Shown: positions 34,008-43,838 of the stretch, piece by piece
Layout of the letters: each line of letters opens with the position of its first letter
Numbering within the stretch: the first letter of the stretch is position 1
DNA from: an uncultured Paracoccaceae bacterium
GTDB lineage: Bacteria > Pseudomonadota > Alphaproteobacteria > Rhodobacterales > Rhodobacteraceae
Direction: 5' to 3'
Length of the DNA: 64,000 bases
NCBI GenBank assembly: GCA_951812615.1
Contig: CATOSU010000004.1
Location: 1-64,000 of the forward strand
Notes under the pieces: model-generated
What the model was told of the DNA's origin: nothing
The model's database searches: none
The model's input: the letters and a program-made list of their open reading frames with translations, nothing else
Position numbers and translations under genes: made by a program

Positions 34008-35307
34008 CCGGGTGCGCGCAAGATCGATCTGGCGTGCGTCGCTGGGACTGGCCCTGCTGGTCCTGTTCGCCCTTCCCGCGACTGGGCATTTCCTGCTGAA
34101 CCTCAATGTGCGGGTGTTTCATGTCGAGCACCTGGCCGACGGTGTGCGCCTCTATCTGCGCACGCCGATGCCCTACCTCGTTGCCGACAAACTGGGAGAG
34201 CCGGACGACAGCGGGTTGCCGGCGCCGGCGCCGTTCACGCGCAATGCCCGCGAGGATGGCCAGGTGGTGCACTATGTCGACCCAGCCCGGATTGCCGCGG
34301 ATCCGCCGGGATTGGGACGGCTGGCCGAGCAGGGCATTGTCCTGGAAAGCGGCGGGTTACGGCTGGCGGGAACGGTCGAGCAAATGGTTCTGCACTGGGT
34401 CGGATCGGAGCCGGGTTTTGCCACCCTTGCCGAAGCCAGGGCCGCGGTCGCAGGTGGCGCGGCAATGCCGCCGATACCGTCGCCGCTCTATGTCGGTGAC
34501 GCGGTGGTCGACGTGATCATCCGCTACGAGGCCGGCGCGCCGCTCGCGGCGTACAGGATCTCCGCCAGGTTCGATCCCGGGTTGCCGGGGCAGGACCAGA
34601 CCGCCAATCTGCTGCTCGATTATGGGCCGGGCCACCCCAAGGTATACCGCACGCGCGGGCTGATGCAGGAGCCGCTGGAGGTTTCGCGCTCTGCCCTGGC
34701 AGCCATTGCAACCTTCGTCTGGGAGGGTGTGCAACACATCCTCGAAGGTCTGGATCACGTGCTGTTCGTGATCTGCCTCGTGCTCAGCGCGGCGACACTG
34801 TCGGCCCTGCTGTGGCGTGTCACCGGGTTCACCATCGGGCACAGCGTCACCCTGGCGCTGGGGTTCTTCGGCTATGTTCCGACCGGGGCCTGGTTTGTGC
34901 CGGCGGTCGAAACCGGCATTGCCCTGTCGATCATCTATGCCGCCTACATCGCGATCCGTCCCGCGGCCAGCAAGAGGGCCGGGCAGGCCCGCATGTTGCT
35001 CGTCACAATGGCGATCGGGTTCCTGCACGGCCTCGGCTTCAGCTTTGTTCTGCAGGAGATTCTGCAGGTCACGTCGCCCAACATCTGGCAGAGCCTCCTG
35101 GCCTTCAATGTCGGCGTCGAGCTGGGGCAGTTGCTGATCGTGCTGGCGATCTGGCCGGTGTTCCACCTGCTGGATTGGGCGCGGCCAACGGCCGGCCGAC
35201 TTGCACGCGCGGGTGTTGCTGCTGCCTGCATGGCCTTGGCGGTATTCTGGACCACCGAGCGCGGCATAGAGACGGCGAGTGCTCTTCAGGTTGCCGCAAC
35301 CGAGTAA
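34000..35307 (+). CDS. HupE/UreJ-type membrane protein with outer domain
   Basis: The 435-residue protein has a signal-like first segment (GLALLVLFALPATGHFL), an outer domain of about 200 residues and six membrane segments in the second half. Conserved polar residues in membrane motifs, ILEGLDHVLFV, IGHSVTLAL and FNVGVELGQL, match the HupE_UreJ_2 group, proposed metal-ion carriers. The start ATG overlaps the previous gene by eight bases. With the upstream exported protein it looks like a metal- or cofactor-related export/import pair serving the secreted hydrolase. Confidence 0.8.
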   Translation: MSDRVRARSIWRASLGLALLVLFALPATGHFLLNLNVRVFHVEHLADGVRLYLRTPMPYLVADKLGEPDDSGLPAPAPFTRNAREDGQVVHYVDPARIAADPPGLGRLAEQGIVLESGGLRLAGTVEQMVLHWVGSEPGFATLAEARAAVAGGAAMPPIPSPLYVGDAVVDVIIRYEAGAPLAAYRISARFDPGLPGQDQTANLLLDYGPGHPKVYRTRGLMQEPLEVSRSALAAIATFVWEGVQHILEGLDHVLFVICLVLSAATLSALLWRVTGFTIGHSVTLALGFFGYVPTGAWFVPAVETGIALSIIYAAYIAIRPAASKRAGQARMLLVTMAIGFLHGLGFSFVLQEILQVTSPNIWQSLLAFNVGVELGQLLIVLAIWPVFHLLDWARPTAGRLARAGVAAACMALAVFWTTERGIETASALQVAATE

Positions 35308-35839
35308 CGGGCGAGTACTCGACCAGTCGGTCAGTTCTGCGTCCGATCCAGTTTACCACATCGCAGGGAAATCCCACCTGTCGATGACGAACAATACACC
35401 GAACCCGGCGAAATCACTGAATTCTCGTGGGTTGAACGACTGGTTCGGTGAAATTCGTCGCGATGCTGCAATGGACATGCTGCAAGTGCAGGGATTCGGT
35501 TGGGCAAGGTGCCAACAAATTCGCTGCGACAGCATCAGGCGGGTTCGTCCGCAACCCGGTCGCTACCGTCTTCTAATTCGCTGCAGCTCGCCTGAGCGTC
35601 CGCTCTTGCCGCTGCGTGATAGCGTGGATTTCTGTGCAGTTGCGGAGACAAAAAAATTCGGCAGGCGCGCACTGTGGAAATTCCCTCCAACCGCATCGGG
35701 CTCGAAGTTAACCTTAGCCGCAAAGTGAACCAAGGTCGGCTGAAAGCCATGGTCGGACGGATCTTCGTCATTCAACAAGGGATAGGCTCGCCTTGTATTG
35801 ACGCCGCAAAACCTATGAAATATGTGAGGATTTCACTGG
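35308..35839. other. Gene-free stretch before tRNA-Gly
   Basis: Open frames on both strands here lack family features, good ribosome sites and sensible composition. The stretch may be decayed sequence; I see no gene, repeat or RNA in it with confidence. Confidence 0.4.
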
Positions 35840-35913
35840 GCGGGCGTTGTGTAGTGGTAAGACCTTAGCCTTCCAAGCTAATGACGCGGGTTCGATTCCC
35901 GCCGCCCGCTCCA
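35840..35913 (+). tRNA. tRNA-Gly (UCC)
   Basis: The 74-base cloverleaf has acceptor GCGGGCG/CGCCCGC, anticodon loop cttccaa (UCC), T-loop ggttcgattcc and encoded CCA. Confidence 0.96.
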
Positions 35914-36169
35914 GAAGTTCTTTTCCCGATTTTGCTGTCTTTCTTTCCGGGTCCGGCATGATGTAATCGACTGAATTCATGTCGCAGACGCATACGGTTT
36001 TCGGGCCCGCTGACCCAGAAAACCGGCCCGGGGAACTGTGCCGCGCAGCGGTCGTTGATGCCAATGGCCGCACTCCGGACGGCAGACGGTTGACCCAAAC
36101 CGCGGGGACAGTCATGTAACGGGCGCATTGCCGGGGACGTGAAACCGGCCGGACAACGAATGAAAGCCC

Positions 36170-37975
36170 ATGGCCCAGACCCCTGTCGCACCGGCGCCCG
36201 GCGCCACTGAGGAACGCGAGAAATCCCGGCGGATTGGCGCGCTGCAATCGCTGTGGCCATTCATGTATCCGCGCCGCTGGCTGATTGCGGCGTCGCTGGC
36301 TGCGCTTACCTTCACGGCGGGTATCTCGCTGACGCTGCCACTGGCGGTGCGCCGCGTGGTGGACAATTTCCGCACCGGTGAACTGGAACTGCTGGACCAG
36401 TATTTCCTTGCTGCGCTTGGAATCGCGCTGCTGCTCGCGCTGGGCACCGGGCTGCGCTATGCGCTGGTGACGCGGCTGGGTGAACGGGTTGTGGCCGATA
36501 TCCGCAAGGCGGTCTTTGACCGTGTGATCGGGCTCAGCCCGGCATTTTACGAAAACGTCATGACCGGCGAGGTTCTGAGCCGGATCACCACGGACACCAC
36601 GCTGATCCAATCGGTGCTGGGCTCGTCGGCCTCCATCGCCCTGCGCAACCTGCTGATCTTCCTTGGCGGACTCACGCTGATGCTGCTCACTTCGGCCAAG
36701 CTGTCGGGGATGGTTCTGCTGATCGTGCCGGCGGTGGTCATCCCGATCCTGACGCTGGGCCGCCGCCTGCGCCGGATCAGCAAGGAAAATCAGGACTGGA
36801 TCGCCGCGTCCTCCGGCAATGCCGGCGAAGCGCTGGCCGCGGTTCAGACCGTGCAGGCATATACTCAGGAAAGCACCAGCCGCAGCCGCTTTGCCGAGAT
36901 GACCGAGGTGTCCTACGACGTCGCGCTGCGTCGGATTTCCACGCGGGCGTGGATGACGGTGATCGTGATCTTCCTCGTCTTTTCGGGGATCGTCGGCGTG
37001 CTTTGGATCGGCGCCAACGACGTGCGCACCGGCGCGATGACCGAAGGCACGCTGGTCCAGTTCGTGATCTACGCGGTCATGGTGGCCGGATCGGTGGCGG
37101 CGCTGTCGGAAATCTGGGGCGAACTGCAACGCGCCGCCGGCGCGACCGAGCGGCTGATCGAACTGCTGCAGGCCGAGGATACGGTCATGGACCCCGCTGC
37201 GCCGCGCGATCTTCCCGAAACGGTGAATGGCGAAATCATCTTCGAGCAGGTGTCATTCAGCTATCCGTCGCGGCCGGACACATCCGCGCTCGACGCCGTC
37301 GACCTGACCATCCGGCCCGGGGAAACCGTGGCGATCGTGGGCCCGTCAGGTGCCGGCAAAACCACGATTATCCAGATGATTCAGCGCTTTTACGACCCCG
37401 CGCAGGGCCGGGTGCTGCTGGATGGCGTGCCGCTGACGGATATGCGACGTGACATGTTCCGCGCACATATCGCGCTGGTGTCGCAGGATGCGGTGATCTT
37501 TGCCGCCTCGGCCCGCGATAACATCCGTTTTGGCCGGCCCGGTGCCGATGACGACGCGGTCGAAGCCGCGGCCCACGCCGCCGCGGCCCATGATTTCATT
37601 TCCGCCCTGCCGGACGGCTATGACAGCTACCTTGGCGAACGCGGCGTCATGCTGTCGGGCGGCCAGAAACAGCGGATCGCCATCGCCCGCGCCATCCTGC
37701 GCAATGCGCCGGTGTTGCTGCTGGACGAGGCGACCAGCGCGCTGGATGCCGAAAGCGAACAGGCGGTGCAGCAGGCCGTCGACAGCCTGTCGCGCGACCG
37801 GACCACCGTGATTGTTGCGCACCGGCTGGCCACCGTAAAAAAGGCCGACCGGATCGTTGTCATGGATCAGGGGCGCATCGTTGCCACCGGCACCCATGAC
37901 GAGCTGGTCGGGCAGGGCGGGTTATATGCCCGGCTGGCGCGGCTGCAGTTCACCGACGGGCTGGCTGCTGAATAA
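36170..37975 (+). CDS. MsbA/BmrA-type ABC exporter half-transporter
   Basis: The 601-residue protein is one membrane domain of six helices (about 30-320) fused to one ATPase domain with Walker A GPSGAGKTT, signature LSGGQKQR and Walker B VLLLDEATSALD, followed by an H-loop (VAHRL). Two copies would form an inner-membrane exporter for lipids or hydrophobic compounds. It stands alone between tRNA-Gly and the acyl-CoA synthetase unit. Confidence 0.92.
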   Translation: MAQTPVAPAPGATEEREKSRRIGALQSLWPFMYPRRWLIAASLAALTFTAGISLTLPLAVRRVVDNFRTGELELLDQYFLAALGIALLLALGTGLRYALVTRLGERVVADIRKAVFDRVIGLSPAFYENVMTGEVLSRITTDTTLIQSVLGSSASIALRNLLIFLGGLTLMLLTSAKLSGMVLLIVPAVVIPILTLGRRLRRISKENQDWIAASSGNAGEALAAVQTVQAYTQESTSRSRFAEMTEVSYDVALRRISTRAWMTVIVIFLVFSGIVGVLWIGANDVRTGAMTEGTLVQFVIYAVMVAGSVAALSEIWGELQRAAGATERLIELLQAEDTVMDPAAPRDLPETVNGEIIFEQVSFSYPSRPDTSALDAVDLTIRPGETVAIVGPSGAGKTTIIQMIQRFYDPAQGRVLLDGVPLTDMRRDMFRAHIALVSQDAVIFAASARDNIRFGRPGADDDAVEAAAHAAAAHDFISALPDGYDSYLGERGVMLSGGQKQRIAIARAILRNAPVLLLDEATSALDAESEQAVQQAVDSLSRDRTTVIVAHRLATVKKADRIVVMDQGRIVATGTHDELVGQGGLYARLARLQFTDGLAAE

Positions 37976-38107
37976 ACGCACGCGGCCGCTGCGCGATGCC
38001 AGGCTGACGGATGGTCAGACCCGCAAAAGCTTGCCAATTTCCCGATTTCCGCCCAAATAAGTACCTGAATACGAAAAGCTCAAGAATGAGCTCAGGGAGG
38101 AAACAAA

Positions 38108-40003
38108 ATGTCGTCGAACAGCATCGCGACCATCGAAGACCGCAACCGTATCGAGGCGGAAATGCCGTGGGAAGACCGCGACCTTCCGGCGACATTGTAC
38201 GAAGTACTGACCAAGACGGCCGAGGCCCATCCGAACAACGACGCGATCAGCTTCCAGTTGCTGGGCGGGGCCGAGGACAAGAAGGAAACCCTGAACTGGC
38301 GCGATCTGCGCGAGAAAACCATTCAGGCGGCCAACCTGTTCCGCTCGCTGGGCATCGGCGAAAGCGATGTGGTCGCCTTTGTCCTGCCCAATTGCAACGA
38401 AACCGTCATGGCATTGTGGGGCGGGGCAATCGCCGGGATCGTCAACCCGATCAACCCGCTGCTGGAACCCGAACAGATCGCCGCGATCCTGCGTGAAACC
38501 AACGCCAAGGTTGTGGTCACGCTGAAATCCTTCCCCAAGACCGATGTGGCGCAGAAAGTGGCCGAGGCCGTGCGCCACGCACCCAAGGTGAACACGGTGC
38601 TGGAGATCGACCTCAACCGGTACCTGACGCCGCCTAAATCCTGGCTGGTGCCGCTGATCCGGCCCAAATTCGGCAACAAGGAGCATCTGGCCCACGCGAA
38701 TTACAAGAATTTCAACGCCGAGATGGCCAAACAGGCCAAGACTCTCGGCTTTGCGGATGCCACCGGCGACCGTGTCGCCTTCTACTTCCACACCGGCGGC
38801 ACCACGGGAATGCCGAAAGTGGCCCAGCACAAGTATTCCGGCATGGTCTATAACGGCTGGTGCGGCTCGCTTCTGGTGACGAAGGACGACACGCTGATGT
38901 GTCCGCTGCCGCTGTTTCACGTCATGGCCGCGCATGTGCTGCTGAACGCGGCCCTGTTTTCGGGTGCTCATGCCGTGTTCCCCACCCCCGCCGGCTATCG
39001 CGGCGACGGGGTAATCGAAAACTTCTGGAAACTGAACGAGCGCTACAAGACCACCTTCATCGCCACCGTGCCGACGGCCATCGCGGCGACCATGCAGGTG
39101 CCGGTGAACGCCGATATCTCCACGGTGAAAAAGGCGTTCTCGGGCTCCGCACCGCTGCCGCTGGAACTGTTCCGACGGTTCGAGGAAGCTTCGGGCGTCA
39201 CTATCATCGAAGGCTATGGCCTGACCGAGGCCACCTGCCTTGTGTCCGGCAACCCGGTCGATGGCGAAAAGAAGGTCGGCTCCATCGGCATCACCTATCC
39301 CTACACGGACGTGAAGATCGTGCGCGGCACGGCCGACGGGCCAGTCGAATGCGGCGTCGACGAGATCGGCGAAATCTGCATCTCCAACCCCGGCGTTTTT
39401 GCCGGAAACACCTATACCGAGGCCGAAAAGAACAAGGACCTCTACTATAACGACACCCATCTGCGCACCGGCGATCTGGGTCGGATCGACGCCGACGGCT
39501 ACCTGTGGATCACTGGCCGTCAGAAGGACCTGATCATTCGCGGCGGGCACAATATCGATCCCGCGGAAATCGAGGAGGCGCTGCTGAGCCACGATGCAGT
39601 CGCCTTTGCCGGCGCCATCGGGCAGCCGGATTCGCATGCAGGCGAGCTGCCCTGCGCCTATGTCGAGCTGGTCGAAGGGGCCAGCGTCACGCCAGAGGCG
39701 CTGCTGGAGCATTGCGCGGTGCATGTGCATGAACGCGCGGCCCGGCCCAAGCACGTGACCATCCTTGACGAACTGCCCAAAACCGCGGTCGGCAAGGTGT
39801 TCAAGCCCGACCTGCGCAAGGATGCCATCACCCGCGTCTATAACGGCGCGCTGGAAGAGGCCGGCGTGGCGGCCCGGGTCACCTCGGTGATCGACGACAA
39901 GAAGCGCGGGCTGGTGGCGCAGCTGACGGCGAACGGGTCCGGCGACGATGACGTGAACGCGGTGCTCAACGCCTATACCCGGCCCTGGGAATGGGCCAAA
40001 TGA
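38108..40003 (+). CDS. Acyl-CoA synthetase (AMP-forming)
   Basis: The 631-residue protein belongs to the adenylate-forming family: P-loop FHTGGTTGMPK, YGLTEATC, TGDLGRIDADGYLWITGR and the catalytic Lys in KTAVGKVFK near the end. It makes an acyl-CoA thioester through an acyl-AMP. Its length and the insert near 165-215 suggest a medium- or branched-chain or aromatic acid, but the substrate is not readable. A strong ribosome site (gggagg) precedes the start. It overlaps the hydrolase gene downstream. Confidence 0.9.
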   Translation: MSSNSIATIEDRNRIEAEMPWEDRDLPATLYEVLTKTAEAHPNNDAISFQLLGGAEDKKETLNWRDLREKTIQAANLFRSLGIGESDVVAFVLPNCNETVMALWGGAIAGIVNPINPLLEPEQIAAILRETNAKVVVTLKSFPKTDVAQKVAEAVRHAPKVNTVLEIDLNRYLTPPKSWLVPLIRPKFGNKEHLAHANYKNFNAEMAKQAKTLGFADATGDRVAFYFHTGGTTGMPKVAQHKYSGMVYNGWCGSLLVTKDDTLMCPLPLFHVMAAHVLLNAALFSGAHAVFPTPAGYRGDGVIENFWKLNERYKTTFIATVPTAIAATMQVPVNADISTVKKAFSGSAPLPLELFRRFEEASGVTIIEGYGLTEATCLVSGNPVDGEKKVGSIGITYPYTDVKIVRGTADGPVECGVDEIGEICISNPGVFAGNTYTEAEKNKDLYYNDTHLRTGDLGRIDADGYLWITGRQKDLIIRGGHNIDPAEIEEALLSHDAVAFAGAIGQPDSHAGELPCAYVELVEGASVTPEALLEHCAVHVHERAARPKHVTILDELPKTAVGKVFKPDLRKDAITRVYNGALEEAGVAARVTSVIDDKKRGLVAQLTANGSGDDDVNAVLNAYTRPWEWAK

Positions 40004-40935
40004 CCTCCGGGCCCGACTACAACAGTCTGATCGACGCGGAAACCTGGGCCTTTATCCGCGAAACCGCGGAATATTATCCGCCCGACGCCGTCGAGATGAC
40101 CATCGCGGATCAGCGGCGCGTCTATGACGAGATGTGCCGGGCCTTCCATCAGGGCTATCCCGACGGGGTGGAGGTCGAGGACCTGAACGCGGGCGGGGTT
40201 CCGGTGCGGGTGTATTCTGCCGGCGTGCCGACAACCACGGTCGTGTATTACCACGGCGGCGGTTTCGTCGTCGGCGGGCTGGAGAGCCATGACGACGTCT
40301 GTGCCGAACTTCACCACCAGACCGGTTACCGCGTTGTGGCGGTGGATTACCGGCTGGCGCCGGAACACAAGCACCCGGCGGCCTTCGACGACGCCTGGAC
40401 CGCAACTGCCTGGGTTGCGGACCGGTTCGACGGCGCGCTGGTCCTGTGCGGCGACAGCGCCGGCGGCACGCTGGCGGCGGCGGTCGCGCATCACGCCCGC
40501 GGCCGGATGGACCGGGTGGCCGGACAGGTGCTGATCTATCCCGGGGTCGGCGGCAACATCGATGCAGGCAGCTTCATCGAACATGCCCACGCGCCGATGC
40601 TGAGCCGCGACGAGATCCTGTTTTACGAACAGGTCCGCAATGATGGTCCGCCGCCGAGCGGGGACTATACCTATCGTCCACTGGACGACCCGAATTTCAC
40701 CGGACTGCCGCCCACAGTGGTCTACACTGCCGAATGCGATCCGATCGCTGATGGCGGCCGCGAATACGTGGAACGGGTGCGCGAGGCCGGCGGGCGGGCG
40801 GAATGGGTGCTGGAAAAGGGGTTGGTACATGGCTATCTGCGCGCCCGGACCCAGGTCGCGCGCGCCCGCCAGAGCTTCAACAGCATCGTGCTGGCGGTCG
40901 AGGCGCTGGGCCAGGGGCTCTGGCCCTACGACTGA
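39991..40935 (+). CDS. HSL-family alpha/beta hydrolase
   Basis: The protein has the hormone-sensitive-lipase oxyanion motif YYHGGGFV, the nucleophile elbow GDSAGGT, Asp in ECDPIADGG and His in VHGYLR. It is a cytoplasmic esterase, 314 residues if it starts at 39,991; a start at 40,000 (ATGA overlap with the synthetase stop) gives 311. Coupling to the acyl-CoA synthetase suggests that it frees the acid from an ester before activation. Confidence 0.9.
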   Translation: MGQMTSGPDYNSLIDAETWAFIRETAEYYPPDAVEMTIADQRRVYDEMCRAFHQGYPDGVEVEDLNAGGVPVRVYSAGVPTTTVVYYHGGGFVVGGLESHDDVCAELHHQTGYRVVAVDYRLAPEHKHPAAFDDAWTATAWVADRFDGALVLCGDSAGGTLAAAVAHHARGRMDRVAGQVLIYPGVGGNIDAGSFIEHAHAPMLSRDEILFYEQVRNDGPPPSGDYTYRPLDDPNFTGLPPTVVYTAECDPIADGGREYVERVREAGGRAEWVLEKGLVHGYLRARTQVARARQSFNSIVLAVEALGQGLWPYD

Positions 40936-41033
40936 GGCGTCTGGTCCGGCCCGGTGTCAGATTGTGTGCGCGTTCCGCGCACGCCTGATCTCTCGTCGAA
41001 AATCCTCCGGATCTTCTCCTCGGGGTTCGGCAG

Positions 41034-41057
41034 CAGGCTGCCGAACCGGCCTCCGGC
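41034..41057. repeat. Hairpin of a Rhodobacteraceae-type intergenic repeat
   Basis: Arms ggttcggcag and ctgccgaacc pair perfectly around cagg. The following cggcgggagtattt and gcaaagatgaag resemble a short intergenic repeat I have seen in many Rhodobacteraceae genomes. There is no T-run, so it is not a typical terminator. Confidence 0.5.
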
Positions 41058-41126
41058 GGGAGTATTTCGTGCAAAGATGAAGGGGCAGGGGTGAAGTCCG
41101 GGCCCCCGCGGCCTATATTGTGGACC

Positions 41127-41495
41127 ATGAGATTTGCGGTTTTCTGTGTCTGTTTTCTGGGTCTGGCGGCCCCTGTGCCGGTTCGGGCAGAGGAGGAAGG
41201 CTCGGAGTTGATGCGCCGCGGCATGGAGTTGTTTCTTGAAGGCCTGCAGGACGAGTTGTCCCCGGCCCTGCGCGAGTTTTCCGAACTGGCCGCCGAGGCC
41301 GGGCCGGCGCTGCGGGATTTCCTTGAAGAGATGGGGCCGGCCTTTGCCGAGATGCTGAACGAGGTCCGGGACTGGTCCGCCTATCATCCGCCCGAGATCC
41401 TGCCCAATGGCGACATCATTCTGCGCAAGAAGCAGCCGGGCGAGATGCCGGAGCCCCCCGCGGCGCCCGAGCCGAAGGAACAGATCGAGCTCTGA
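41127..41495 (+). CDS. Small exported helical protein
   Basis: The 122-residue protein has a clear signal peptide (FAVFCVCFLGLAAPVPVRA), an acidic helical middle (MRRGMELFLEGLQDEL, LREFSELAAEAG) and a Pro/Glu-rich tail (GEMPEPPAAPEPKEQ). Similar proteins sit next to ppx in related genomes and are often labelled as AAA+ family members, for which I see no basis: there is no P-loop. Its stop lies 13 bases from the convergent ppx stop. Confidence 0.75.
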   Translation: MRFAVFCVCFLGLAAPVPVRAEEEGSELMRRGMELFLEGLQDELSPALREFSELAAEAGPALRDFLEEMGPAFAEMLNEVRDWSAYHPPEILPNGDIILRKKQPGEMPEPPAAPEPKEQIEL

Positions 41496-41508
41496 CCGGC
41501 GGACGGTT

Positions 41509-43056
41509 TCAGGGTTTCGGGACCACCACGCTCAGCCCCGCGCCCAGCGCGTTTGCCAGCGAGGACAACCGCGCCTCGGCCACCTCGCCATAGAGCGGCA
41601 GGCTGTCGGCGGTCAGCCGCAGTTCGAGGTGCCGCCGGCGCGGCGCCCATTTCAGCGAGCCGGGCGCGACCATGTCATGGGTCCACATCATCGCCCCGAA
41701 CCGCATCGCCTTGCCGAGGATTTCCGCCTGCTGCCGGTCCTCTTCACTGAGCAGCTCGATCAGCCGGTCGAGCGAGGTGCCGTCGCGCTTGTTGCGGTAG
41801 CGGTGCAGCAGCGCCAGCCCGAGATAAATCCGTTCCTGATGCGTGAGCCCGCCCAGATTGGCCCGGGTGGCGGCGTCGAAGCACACTTCGGCGCGGTAGT
41901 CGGGATGCGCGCGCCAGCTGACATCGTGCAGCAGGCAGGCTGCCCGGACGATGCGCCGGCGCTCGGCCGGGCAGCGGGCAAAGAGTGGGCGGACGAACTG
42001 ATAGAGCCGGCTGCCGAAACCGGGCATGCGGGCATCCTTGGCCTCGGTGAAGTAGCAGGCCTCGATCAGCGGATCGCGGTCGCGCAGTTTCTGCGGCATC
42101 TGTTCGTAGAGCAGGCCCTCGCGGATGCCATAGCTGGAGACGGCGATGTCATGCGGCCGGAAGGTGCGGACAAGCCGTTTCAGCACTTCGGCGGCGTAGG
42201 GCACCAGTGACATGCGCGCCGCTGAAATGCCGCTTATCGCGCGCAGCTCGTCAAGGCTGTGGGCGGCGATGAACTTGGCCGTGGCGCTGACCGATTTCGA
42301 GGTCATCCGGTACTCGTGCAGCACGCGTAGCGGATAGCCCCGGCGCACCATGTCGATCTTGGCGATGGCGCGCCAGCTGCCGCCGACCAGAAACAGTCGG
42401 TTGCGCTGCGGACCCATGGCGTCGCGCATCTCGCTGATAACCTGCTTGATATGGGTCTGCCGACCCTTCTTGCCGCCCTTGATGTCGCGCAGCTTGAGCG
42501 GGCCAAGCGGGCTGGTCAGGCGCTTGCCGACCTCGCCATCTGCAATCTCGGCCAGCTCCATCGACGCGCCGCCGATGTCACAGACCAGCCCGTAACTGCC
42601 CGGCCAGCCCAGCAGAACGCCTTGCGCCGACAGTCGTGCCTCTTCGTCGCCATTGATGACGCGGACCTTCAGTCCGGTCTCGTCGGCAACCTGATCGTAG
42701 AAGTCCTGGCCGTCGCTTGCGTCGCGCACGGCGGCGGTCGCAACGGTCGATAGGGGCGGCAGGCCCAGCCCTTCGGCCACAGCCTTGAACCGGTGCACTG
42801 CGCTCATCGCACGGGCGCGGCCTTCGGGGTTGAGGCGCCCGGTTTCCGCCAGCCCGGCGCCGAGCGCACACATGATCTTTTCGTTGTAGAAATAGGCCGG
42901 CGACCGGGCCGCGCCGTCGAACACGACCATCCGGACCGAGTTCGAGCCGACATCGATCACGCCGACCCGCGACAGCGCGCGTGACGAGGGATCGCTGAAA
43001 AGCGGCGGGCCAAAAGCGTCAGTGTCCGCTTCCGTAGCCTTGCTGTGCAGGTTCAT
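41509..43056 (-). CDS. ppx: Exopolyphosphatase / pppGpp phosphohydrolase family
   Basis: The 515-residue protein has the Ppx/GppA ASKHA fold: DVGSNSVRMVVFDG near the start, CDIGGASMEL in the middle and an HD-type C-terminal domain (CLLHDVSW). It removes terminal phosphate from polyphosphate, or from pppGpp. The start is followed by an N-terminal extension of about 35 residues, usual in alphaproteobacteria. In many relatives ppk lies just upstream; here only 100 bases separate it from hda. Confidence 0.9.
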   Translation of the reverse strand: MNLHSKATEADTDAFGPPLFSDPSSRALSRVGVIDVGSNSVRMVVFDGAARSPAYFYNEKIMCALGAGLAETGRLNPEGRARAMSAVHRFKAVAEGLGLPPLSTVATAAVRDASDGQDFYDQVADETGLKVRVINGDEEARLSAQGVLLGWPGSYGLVCDIGGASMELAEIADGEVGKRLTSPLGPLKLRDIKGGKKGRQTHIKQVISEMRDAMGPQRNRLFLVGGSWRAIAKIDMVRRGYPLRVLHEYRMTSKSVSATAKFIAAHSLDELRAISGISAARMSLVPYAAEVLKRLVRTFRPHDIAVSSYGIREGLLYEQMPQKLRDRDPLIEACYFTEAKDARMPGFGSRLYQFVRPLFARCPAERRRIVRAACLLHDVSWRAHPDYRAEVCFDAATRANLGGLTHQERIYLGLALLHRYRNKRDGTSLDRLIELLSEEDRQQAEILGKAMRFGAMMWTHDMVAPGSLKWAPRRRHLELRLTADSLPLYGEVAEARLSSLANALGAGLSVVVPKP

Positions 43057-43156
43057 TCTGTCCCCAAGTCGTTTGCTGCAGGATGCCGGGTCCGGCGCGG
43101 CGGGTCAATCTTCTGCAGGCCGTCCGGGTGCGTCCGATTGCATCGGCGCGGCGGGG

Positions 43157-43837
43157 TCAGCCGTGCTCCTGAAGGCGGGACAGTTCACGGATGGCCAGCG
43201 GCCGGGACACAGCGCGGCGCTGGTTCAGGGCGGCCCGGTCCAGCGCCTCGACCACCTGCAATGCGGCGGCAAAGGACCGGTCCATATGGCCGACCAGATA
43301 AGGGATGACATCCCGACGCGGCACGATCTGCCGGTCGGCAAAAAGCTTGGCCAGAACCGCGGCCAGCAAAGCGTCGTCCGGCGGGTCCAGCGCGATGGCC
43401 TGCGTGCCCGAAACCCGGCTCTGCAGGTCCGGTAGGCTCAACCGCCACAGGTCCGGTGCCGCACGGCCGGTCAATAGCAGCGATTTCATCTGGGCCTGCA
43501 TCAGGTTGTGCAGGTGAAAGAGCGCGGTTTGTGCTGCCTCGTCCGCGGCGATGGCAGGCACGTCCTCGACCGCAATCGGCGCGGCGGCCAGCGCAGGCAC
43601 ATCCAGACCGGGCAGATCGCGCGCCTGCACCACCTGACCGCCCGTGGCGCCTGCCCAGACATGGGCCAGGTGCGATTTGCCCGCACCGGCCGGCCCGTAT
43701 AGCACAAGCTTGCCCGAGACCCACGCTTCGGGCGCGTCGATCAGCGCCACGGCCAGCGCATTTGACGGGGAAATGAAGAAATCGCCGCGTCCCAGCGCGG
43801 GTCGCGCCGGCAGGTCGAAACTCAGCTGCTCCGCCAT
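43157..43837 (-). CDS. hda: DnaA-related replication regulator Hda
   Basis: The 226-residue protein matches the ATPase domain of DnaA without its DNA-binding domain: N-terminal clamp-binding-type motif QLSFDLP, Walker A GPAGAGKSHLAHVWAG and a Walker B region IAVEDVPAI. With the sliding clamp it promotes hydrolysis of DnaA-ATP. It starts one base after the stop of the upstream permease, so the two are one transcript. Confidence 0.9.
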   Translation of the reverse strand: MAEQLSFDLPARPALGRGDFFISPSNALAVALIDAPEAWVSGKLVLYGPAGAGKSHLAHVWAGATGGQVVQARDLPGLDVPALAAAPIAVEDVPAIAADEAAQTALFHLHNLMQAQMKSLLLTGRAAPDLWRLSLPDLQSRVSGTQAIALDPPDDALLAAVLAKLFADRQIVPRRDVIPYLVGHMDRSFAAALQVVEALDRAALNQRRAVSRPLAIRELSRLQEHG

Positions 43838-43838
43838 G

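Noticed and set aside
35279-35868. Short frames between the HupE/UreJ-type gene and tRNA-Gly
   Set aside because: No ribosome sites, no family features and odd composition; listed only as gene-free DNA.
38015-39754. 579-codon frame antisense to the acyl-CoA synthetase
   Set aside because: It is a shadow of a well-supported gene and has no family features.
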